Of a stretch of DNA of 64,000 nt, positions 56,040 to 64,000 are shown in pieces. The notes beneath the pieces were generated by a model. It worked only from the letters and a program-made list of their open reading frames with translations, was not told where the DNA came from and made no database searches. Position 1 is the first letter of the stretch. Each line of letters begins with the position of its first letter. The DNA comes from Mesotaenium endlicherianum (Eukaryota > Streptophyta > Zygnematophyceae > Zygnematales > Mesotaeniaceae): positions 210,180 through 274,179 of the forward strand of contig WELA01002258.1 in assembly GCA_009602735.1 (NCBI GenBank). Reading direction: 5' to 3'. Made by a program: the position numbers and the translations under genes.

Positions 56040-58996
56040 CTATTTACACTCAGGACTGCTCGATGGCTGGCGACACAATTTGCTGTATTCTGCAGCCGAT
56101 AGACGTTGACAGGTCCTCCAACTCAAGGTGATGCCTACTTTCAGAACGTCCCGGGTGGACGTTGAAGCAAGCCCTGGCAACTTGCAAGCCCGGCTGTACC
56201 GAGGGTGCCCAATGCACCGCTGGAAACTGTGCGTGCATGTAGTCCCCAAGGCCCGCAGACGATGTATTTTTGTTTCATCGTCGTCTTTAATGATATACAA
56301 CCATCTATAACCCACCTTAAATTACACCCAATTTTTTTTACCACTTGCTACCGCTACTAGGACCAACCAAGATCGACCACGACCTCCGATTGCCTCCAGG
56401 CTCCGACCAACTAGGGCCGAACCAGGCCAAGGCTATGCGCTCGAGGAACCAGATAATTCATGTAGAATGGAGGGTACCGGTACACACTGCATCACACTGC
56501 ATAGCCTGTAGGAGGGTGTAGGCCTGACTGAGGGCGTTGTGTCAGATTGGAAGCAGGTAAAGTCTCCCGAAGTCGTAACCTCACCAGTTACTATCTCAAG
56601 TTTCTACTGGTTCCTGCCTAGTTTCTACCATATCACGGCGTTCAGCATGCTCCTTCAAGAACGACATGTCGAAACTTGTGGAGGACTGTAAAAGCGTTCA
56701 TCTCATAATAAAACAAAGGTGTCCTGGGCAGTCGAGACTCCAGTGGCTCTCTTAATTTTCTTAATTTTCTTTAGCTGGTCGCATCCAGCTCTATCAGCTT
56801 TTGTTTTGGATAAACATTGCAGAAAACTGCTTAAAATTGTCTTGATAAACAATTAAGCCCGAAATGCCTCACATTAATTAAATCCCGCTGTTTTTCCTAC
56901 GAGCTGCCCCTTCCAGGCTGTAATATGCCGCACAAGACAAACTTCATATTTTAACCATAGAACGGACTAACTTTAGGTGGAAATTCTGAGCAGGTCTCAC
57001 GTTGGCAACTCGTGTTAGATGTTAATAAGATGTTTCAGTTTACTACGATCGCGATCCTGTAAATGTAGTAAAACTCATACGTAAGTACACGTGAGCATAT
57101 GCAAATCGTACGACGGGCCCGAAGTACATGTCAAAAGTCAGATGTTGTGTTAATATTGGTTGATATTTCCGACAGAGCAGACCTTTTTGATTGTACAAGA
57201 CGTAGATATCTTCATCGAGGGTTTGGAACTTGGAAGGCTACCTACCCAAACAAACTGCTACAAGCAAGTCGATGCATGTGTGTAAGGTGCACGTGAATGA
57301 TCTGCAGCCTCGTTCTAGCTCTCTGCCTTTCGGCAGTCCTGTACCTTACCGCTGATTCAATGTACTGTGGCCTTTGAAAAGTCAACATTTGACAGAAGAC
57401 TTGTCCGTAAGGGTAAGAAATTGGTAAGATGGTCACGAGTCAGGCCCCAGGATTCGAGATAAATTTTATGTTATTTGCTTCTTTGGATGTTTTACAATCT
57501 TGAAAAATCTTAGATTATGTCAAAAGAAATCCTGGTCAGTAGGAGCTGATTTCGCGTAAAATCCCTGCCTCATCGATTTTCAGCGCAGTGTTCAATTCCG
57601 ACTGGTATACGCAGTGCGGTATACGCAGTGCGGTATACGCAATACGCAGTGCGGTATACGCAATACGCAGTGCGGTATACGCAATACGCAGTGCGGTATA
57701 CGCAGTGCGGTATGTGAATGCGGACAATTGAGTTTTGGCGCAACAACCTCGACAAAAGCGCCAATAGTTGTATTATATTGACAATTATCACATCATATAT
57801 GGTCGGGTATGTCACAGAGATGGCCATGGAATTGATTCTTGGTACAATGTCGTTAGACCTGTTGAAATAAGTTACCAGACTCACCACAATTCGTCAATAT
57901 TGAATTCCTTCACACAAACGCAAGAATTATTGAAAAAAATCCTACCAAATTGTGTCGGATGTTCTGGAAACCCTGACCGTCGCCCAGAGCAGGCCAGAGG
58001 ATGTTTCCGAAATTTCCCGAAATCCGCGACTTTTGTCGAATCACATCTGGTTGGACCCATCTCAGTGCGTAGTCAATGGTGACGCAGACCTTGTGACTTT
58101 CATCCTGCGTCAGTCTGACAACGCCCAGCTCACTCCTATGTCCACCATCTGTCAGTGAAGCGTTTACCATTCGCCACTGATATATATTCCTGACAAACTC
58201 ATGTTCCACGAGCGCATAGCTTAGGCATGGTTCCATTTGTTGCTATTGCTTTCTAGGGTTGTACTTACCCGCTTCAACCCTGTCTGGTGGCAACTGGGAA
58301 GTCTTGTGGTACTGGAATTTCCTGGTAACGGAAGCAAGTGGTGAATCGATTCCTCTTAAGGCGACATGTGTGCAAGGTGGTGCGAACTCCGGAGTTCTTA
58401 CCATCCAAGGCACTTGCACCTTGTCGGTAGCTTGATTCAACCTCCTCCCGAGTCCCGGGACGTTCTGAAAGCAGGGCGACCTTGCTACCATCTTACCAAC
58501 TCTATTTAAGTATACTACACACAAGCATGTCTCGAGCAATTCAGAGTGTAAACTAATAAGGTACGAGAAGATTGTCTCTTCGTAATTACTTTCCTTGGTC
58601 AATCTGCTGTGAATTGCGAAACTTCGAGAAAATGCGAACTCGAGTTCAGAAGCTGCTATATTAGCTGCGTTCAGCATTCATTCTCAGGGTAGGCCACGGC
58701 ACGCTTCAAGTTGTAGGCGATAGAGCGTAAAAAAAGGATAAAGCCATGGCTTTACGCACTTCGTTGGACATGGCCAAGCTGCCCTGCATGGTTAATTATA
58801 CTCCTTCTGCTCCTCCACACATGCTCGGCAAGCATGCATGAAGGTTGTAAAGCTTCCTAGCTGTTTCCGGTCATATGATTTGAGGCTAATAATGTAGCTA
58901 TACATTAATTGACTCTGATGAGTTTTTTTGTGTCGGCACTACATTGATTGTAAATGGTAATAAAAATCTGAAACTACTGCTCTGCGTTTAAATCAG
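56040..58996. other. Intergenic region between the dehydrogenase and its inverted pseudogene
   Basis: No coding region recognised. It contains the minisatellite at 57604-57712. Confidence 0.4.
57604..57712 (+). repeat. Two-length minisatellite, 14- and 21-bp units
   Basis: Units GGTATACGCAGTGC (14 bp) and GGTATACGCAATACGCAGTGC (21 bp) occur in the order 14-14-21-21-21-14, followed by a decayed GGTATGTG. The longer unit is the shorter one with an internal 7-bp duplication (ATACGCA). Confidence 0.92.
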
Positions 58997-60040
58997 GGCT
59001 ATGTGTGGGCACACGAGGCCACTGGCGCTGTCATCCGGAAGGTGCGAGCATTTCCTCACGTGCATCCCTTTGCCTGCTTCACTTCAGCGCACCTTCCGCA
59101 GGAACTCATGGATCAATGCCAGGTGTGGGTGGACTCTCCTCATATTTGTTTACACGCTCTCATTATCACACTAGCTGTTGCCACCCCTGCTCTGCGTACA
59201 TCTCAAATTCCTGCACATGCTTCGCCTCTCACACACTGACTCCAGACACGTCATCAGTGACTCCACTAACACCCTCGACCTTCAATTTGATCCCTGCTGC
59301 CACTTTCTGCAGGTCTCTCTTCCTGCCCTCACCGGCGTCATGCTGGAGAGGTTCAATTTGGGAGGGACAGAGCTCCCCGTGGTGCTTATGACCAGAACCA
59401 CGTCCGCCATAGCTGCAGATGGCCTCCTCCTGATTGACACCAGCGCCAACTTTGCCATCAGCCCTGCGGTTTACGTGCTAGCCCTCAGCATCAACACAGG
59501 GGCCCTTGTGTGGCAGACGCAGGCTGACTCCCACGTGGCTGCCATCCTCACCATGGGCGGCACGGTGTACGGGAGCTCCTACTACGTCGGCGTCTCCAGC
59601 ATTGTGGGTGTCGATCAGTCCTGCCTTTCCTGATCAAAGTTTCACGACATCCATTGTTCACTTCCTTTAATTCTTCTGCTTGGAGGCACCAATTATCATC
59701 CAGGCCTGTGTTTGATCTCTCGTATATGCAAGCTTAACATTTAGAATCTACAAATCTCAAGCAATTTTTATCTATGCTCCATGGCTTGACAGGAGGAGCT
59801 GCTGTCTCGCACCGTTGCCGGCTTTGAGTGCTGCAGCGTCGTAGGGAGTGCCCTGGCAATCGACATCCCCACTGGCATCATCCTCTGGAGAATGAATTCT
59901 TGTCCGGGCCCCATCAATTGTGAATCCGCAGGAAAGTGGGCCATGTCATTCTATGCATTTCATTTCTCATATTACTCGACCAATAGCTGTTCAGACACGA
60001 TTGGTGCAGGTTAGATGCCTTGCACCAGCACATGCACACG

Positions 60041-60108
<68 letters not shown>

Positions 60109-60480
60109 CACACACACATATACGCGCTTACACACACAGAAACACACACACACAAGCGCGCACACAACCCATGCACCCCACACCAGTTCAGGGGCATACT
60201 TTTATGTATGCAAAAATAGTACGCTGCTTAAATAGTTGAGTGCTTGGGTATCATTGGCAGTGATCCGTGAGCCATCACTGGCGCTCAATGCCACGTGTGG
60301 CTGACTGTGCGCCTCTCAATGCCATTGATGCATACGGAGGTCGAGCATGAGAGTCCTCCGAAGCAGCGCTGGGGGGCGGCAGCCCTTTCGCCGATACCGC
60401 GCGCAACACCGTCTTCTTTGCATCCGGCAACCTTTTATGACATTCCCCCGGTTGAGCGTCGCAGAATGCCAAGAGGTCAG
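58997..60480 (+). pseudogene. Truncated inverted pseudogene copy of the PQQ-type dehydrogenase
   Basis: Homologous exons in order: 58997-59041 (only the last 15 codons of the WGSWGG exon, GYVWAHEATGAVIRK), 59313-59603 (97 codons versus 98, one residue lost at AA-YG to A-DG), 59793-59891 (EELLSRTVAGFECC... to ILWR) and a scrambled version of the ALWGSSPSID exon at about 60360-60472. In the last exon, frameshifts break VFFASGNLYDIPP, but the exon-end sequence GCCAAGAG|GTCAGT survives. The donor after ILWR has become AGAATG. Signal peptide, microexon and the last blades are absent. Introns are retained, so it arose by DNA duplication, not retroposition. Confidence 0.85.
60043..60105 (+). repeat. 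(CA)n microsatellite
   Basis: About 31 uninterrupted CA units followed by impure repeats to about 60155. It lies inside the pseudogene region and makes spurious Thr/His and Cys/Val ORFs. Confidence 0.95.
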
Positions 60481-62026
60481 TACTCAGGTGACAGGTGTCC
60501 CCCTTGTAATGATTCCCAGCTGTCATGCACACCCTTCACTGAGCTGAAGGTTGCAGCCTATGAATTTGAAGGACGACCTCCAAAAATTAGTAATATTTGA
60601 GACACTCGACTTACTACTTGACTTACTATTGCCTAGCCTGACACGCTACCAAAGAAATTATGAGGCACAACCTACGAAGTTACTGCTCAAACAAGATTTC
60701 TTGCCAGCTGTGCGTGCCTTGCTGGTAAGCGGCTTACACCTGTTTGTCTGGAGTTTCAACTTCACTTGCAGGAAAGAAACAAGCTGGCTGGGTTGACCAG
60801 GTCTATGCAGGCTTGAGAGAACCTCTGTTTTGTGAACGTTCTTGACATAAAGATATGTATCATAATGCTCCACTTGTGCTCCTGAGCACCGTCCCTTGCA
60901 AAAAAAAAAATTCTTTTTGAAACTGACCGATGTGTTCTAATGCGTAATGGTTGATTCCTCAAAAGCAACAGGGCTCGTCCTCTTCTTAGGTGCTCACATG
61001 TGCATACGCTCTTATCACACGTGACATGGGTATCATCAAATTAACTGGAGCATAAATAGTGATGCAAGCAGTATGCGTTGATGCACTTTGTTGCATGGAC
61101 TCAACTTCATTTGATGTATGTAAATGGCTTGCGTATATTGCCATGTCAGAATCTTTGCAATAGTACTACCTAGGGTCCTCGTGTTGTACTACCTACTGCT
61201 CTCCACTCACGAATATAGGAGGCTACACTTAAACCGTAAAACTACATCATGCATTTTGGATTTGAGTTAACTTGCACCAAGCTTTTGTGAACCTAGTTTT
61301 TCAATCCTGCTGAATGATAGAAGTCAGTAACTCCTTTCTTTGGCTGCAATTGAATCCATTTCCACTTTCTCTTGCACTCATATATTTTTACGATCATTGG
61401 CTCGCCAACATGTCATTGTTGGCATTATGCTTCATATGAGAACTTTGGCGTGGAGTCCCAAGCTCACAATAAGTACATGTTAGTGCGCGCGGACAAATGT
61501 ACTGCAAGTATTAGCGAGACCCATATAGTTACTCCTTCATCAGTCTTCAGGTGAAGCCTCACAAGAGTCCATTAAACTTCAAGATTGAAAACAATCACTC
61601 AAGTAGAAGTCTCTGCACATGTGGTGCTCAGGGGAGAAGCACACTCCAGGAGACAAGGGGATTGGAGGAGGTTCTGCTAGCTGCCTGGCAGAGGAAACCT
61701 CAAAAGAATAGTCAGCTAGTCTTGAGAGGCACAAAGAAGCTCTGCACTTTTGTCCACTCCTCCTCTGCCGCAAGTCTTTTCTGCAAAACGATTCCCCACT
61801 CCTTCTGCACCTCAAAGTGAACTACTGTGAATGTGAACATCCACAATGACACATTGGTCTGTAGGTTCCGGTCACATTCACCAAAAGTCAACAGCGGAAT
61901 GTGATGATGTGGTCAAATAAAGTAAATTTCAACTTTGGCCTGTCAAAGTGTCTATTAGTGAGGCTGTACTTTGAGATTCCTCCAAAGCTCGCTTCGGCGT
62001 ATCACCTGATCTAACACGTGCTACAC
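60481..62026. other. Intergenic region
   Basis: No gene recognised. Short ORFs (up to 89 codons at 61551-61820) lack splice context or family features. Confidence 0.4.
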
Positions 62027-63976
62027 CTACAACTCGTCTTTGCTTGCTACATCGTCACCGTCGACAGGTGCAAATTTCTCCAACTCCTGCTCGCCATCCC
62101 TTGCCGCCTCTAGCTCCTCCTCTATTTCCTCCGGAAGCAATTCACTATTGGAGCCCACATCTAAGTTGTCCCCCAATGACGCAGAGCCGTCAAACGGAGG
62201 GATGGACGAATCTGAGCCGTCAAGCTCGTCCGCCTCCAGCCGTTCGACGAAGCGGCGCTGCTCCTCGTCGAGAGCCGGCCACTCCGCCACAATGCGTCGG
62301 GCGCCCTGCCAGCCACCCCCACGCCACGTCATTTGCTCAGTCCAAGCACACTCTTCACCTTTTTCACGTTCTTTGCATTTTTCAGACGAGCTCTTTGCTC
62401 CAAGTTTGGTACTTGTCTGTGCACATCAAGTTCAGATGTTTTGGACAGTGCCACATGCATTCACAATATCCTCCCCACGCACTCCTATATGCTGTATAGG
62501 TGTATGTGAGCTATGCTTGTGCTACTGTCGCAAAGAAGTGCACACTCCACAGTCTTATAAGCTAATCACCAAGCATGTAGAATTACTCTTGCGCGCCTGT
62601 GCGCATCCACAGACACGCAAACACACACATACACACACGGGTACACACACACACACACACACACGCGCGCGCGTGCGCAGACTGCACTCTCAATACGAAT
62701 GCTCTCCCGCCCCCTTCCTCCGCGAGGCTCCCTCTCCCGCACGGGCACAAGTCCTCCCCACCTCCAGCTTGGGCTCTTTGGTCATGGGGTTGTTGCAGAG
62801 GTCGATGGTGCGCGCGTATTTCTTCGTCTCGTTGCCGCACCACGACTCGCACCACAGCCACTGCTGCGGCAGCGAGAAGATGGGCACCGCGTGCTGCGCG
62901 TAGTTGGGCAGGTCCTGCACGACAGCTCCGGGCAGGGAAAAAAAAAGAAAAGGGGGGGGGGCGGCAAACAGACATGAAAGTGCACACGGGTTAGGGCATA
63001 GGGCAAGATTCAGGAAAGCAAGAGGGGCAAGGGTATGTATGCATGCATGCAGGAGCGAGAGAGATAGCCACCCAGCAATTCAGCCGCAGAGCCGCCCACA
63101 GAAGCATCCTTGGCACGCAGGTCACGGACCGACATGCTTGCGAACAAAGGCAGCATGCTGCGTGTGGTGTGCGTGCGCAGCCCTGACGTGTCAGGCCGAC
63201 AGCGCCTGTCATATGCTAAAACAGCTGAGCAGCAGCTGACACATCGGACNACGGGACAAGGTAAGAAGGAAAGAACAAAGAGGGAAACAACAAGTCAGTT
63301 GGAGTGCACACTCCTTCCAACCTCCGCAGGTTAGACCAGGTGCCCATCCCGGGCCCGACATTAGCCCCCTCTCGCCCGAAGAGATGGGAGAGGCCGCAGG
63401 CATCATGCCCGGTGTGAAAGGAGGCAGGCAGGAGTCAGCATCTCTCAGTCGGCACGGCACCTTGAGGCCATCGACCGTGCATGGGCAAGGCAGCAGCGGC
63501 CTGCAGGGGCAAGAGCTGCCCCCCTTTTTCCCAAAGAGAGCCTAGACGCTGACATAAGCGCAGCAGCAGGAGCACGAGAAGGAGCAGCAGCAGCAGGAGC
63601 AGCAGGAGCAGGAGCAAGAAACAGTGGTGAAAGAGGAGGAAAGCACATGATTTAGCAAGAACAGAGCACGGCATCATGGGGACACCCACTGGCATTCGAT
63701 ACGTCAACTATGACTGTGCTCTCTCTTCCTCTCTCTCAGTGCGTGGGCGGGTGTGTAATCGCAGGATAGGAGGTCCATCCCAGCAGGCATGGGGTTGCCT
63801 GTACACTCATGGGGGAGAGTAGTCGGGGGGGGAAGGGAGGAGGAGGATTCGGGGGACGCACCTGGTCGAGGTTGGCGAGAGAGTTGGGGTCCTTGCTCAA
63901 GCTCTCATAGAATACGCGCAGGTGGTCTCCCGCCGCCATCTGGCGGAACTTTTGGAGGTCCACCACATACAGAGCA
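62027..63976 (-). CDS. UGGT: UDP-glucose:glycoprotein glucosyltransferase, C-terminal exons (gene continues beyond the window)
   Basis: Three minus-strand exons: 63976-63862 ([20 protein letters not shown] and on to NSLANLDQ), 62914-62762 ([20 protein letters not shown], then WCESWCGN and [16 protein letters not shown]) and 62305-62027 ([16 protein letters not shown] and on to KDEL and stop). Phases agree. These are the final, most conserved part of the GT24 glucosyltransferase domain of UGGT, the ER folding sensor that re-glucosylates misfolded N-glycoproteins for calnexin/calreticulin binding. The acidic tail of ~70 residues ends in the ER-retention signal KDEL. The upstream thioredoxin-like sensor domains and the catalytic DxD lie off the right edge. 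Introns contain a (CA)n tract (about 62620-62665), a single N and a GCT/CTG-rich run. Confidence 0.93.
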
Positions 63977-63983
63977 CTGCGTT

Positions 63984-64000
63984 TCCCCCCCCCCCCCCCC
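63984..64000. repeat. Poly-C run at the window edge
   Basis: Homopolymer C directly upstream, in gene orientation, of the UGGT exon acceptor. It may mark an assembly edge. Confidence 0.6.

Noticed and set aside
57536-57887. Tyr/Thr/Ala-Leu repeat ORFs on the minus strand
   Set aside because: They are readings of the minisatellite and do not extend into a plausible coding region.
60015-60239. ORFs rich in Thr/His or Cys/Val on both strands
   Set aside because: They are translations of a (CA)n microsatellite and its flanks.
1-64000. CRISPR arrays, bacterial operons, rRNA genes
   Set aside because: None seen. Direct repeats in the window are LTRs, microsatellites or a minisatellite, and genes are spliced.

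Overview
This window looks like nuclear DNA of a plant-lineage eukaryote, most likely a streptophyte (charophyte-type) alga with a large, repeat-rich genome. The evidence is spliced genes with GT-AG introns, a chloroplast-type membrane protein, a BOR/SLC4-like transporter, an ER glucosyltransferase ending in KDEL, long microsatellites, and dense Ty3/gypsy elements carrying a chromodomain. The species assignment is inference only. No bacterial operons, CRISPR arrays or rRNA genes were seen.

Region 1 (1-27.9 kb) is a graveyard of nested transposable elements. A decayed plus-strand Ty3/gypsy element (A, from 288) carries a solo LTR inserted in its pol gene (2756-4014, TSD CTCCC). Its 3' LTR is split by a nearly intact minus-strand element (B, 7070-15863, TSD TCTAG). 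B has both LTRs, a tRNA-Met-type primer site, a polypurine tract, Gag, a Pol open from protease to chromodomain, and an extra 558-residue ORF downstream of pol. A third, divergent copy of the extra ORF (D) and remnants of a further copy (E) follow, with a piggyBac-type transposase tail, an unrelated truncated gypsy element (F, 21586-25.8 kb) and scattered LTR and integrase scraps.

The most interesting material is in this family. (i) The accessory ORF occurs in three copies, with no family I recognise. It is preceded each time by an intron-like segment and by a second polypurine-tract-like sequence. (ii) The Gag/Pol junction of B has an in-frame T TTA AAA heptamer, a 7-nt spacer and a perfect 10-bp hairpin, which is the layout of a -1 programmed frameshift signal.

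Region 2 (32-64 kb) holds ordinary host genes. These are a CAAD/CURT1-like membrane plus coiled-coil protein (32.1-37.7 kb, +), an unrecognised candidate gene (37.9-40.1 kb, -), and a BOR/SLC4-type anion transporter with a tail of about 1,100 low-complexity residues (41.4-50.1 kb, +). They also include a secreted PQQ-type beta-propeller dehydrogenase related to polyvinyl-alcohol dehydrogenases (51.4-55.9 kb, -), an inverted truncated pseudogene of it (59.0-60.5 kb, +), and the last three exons of UDP-glucose:glycoprotein glucosyltransferase (62.0-64.0 kb, -). Exon boundaries were set by hand from splice consensus, reading phase and family alignment from memory. Terminal exons are the least certain. 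Assembly gaps lie at 46173-46370, with single Ns at 43873 and 63250.
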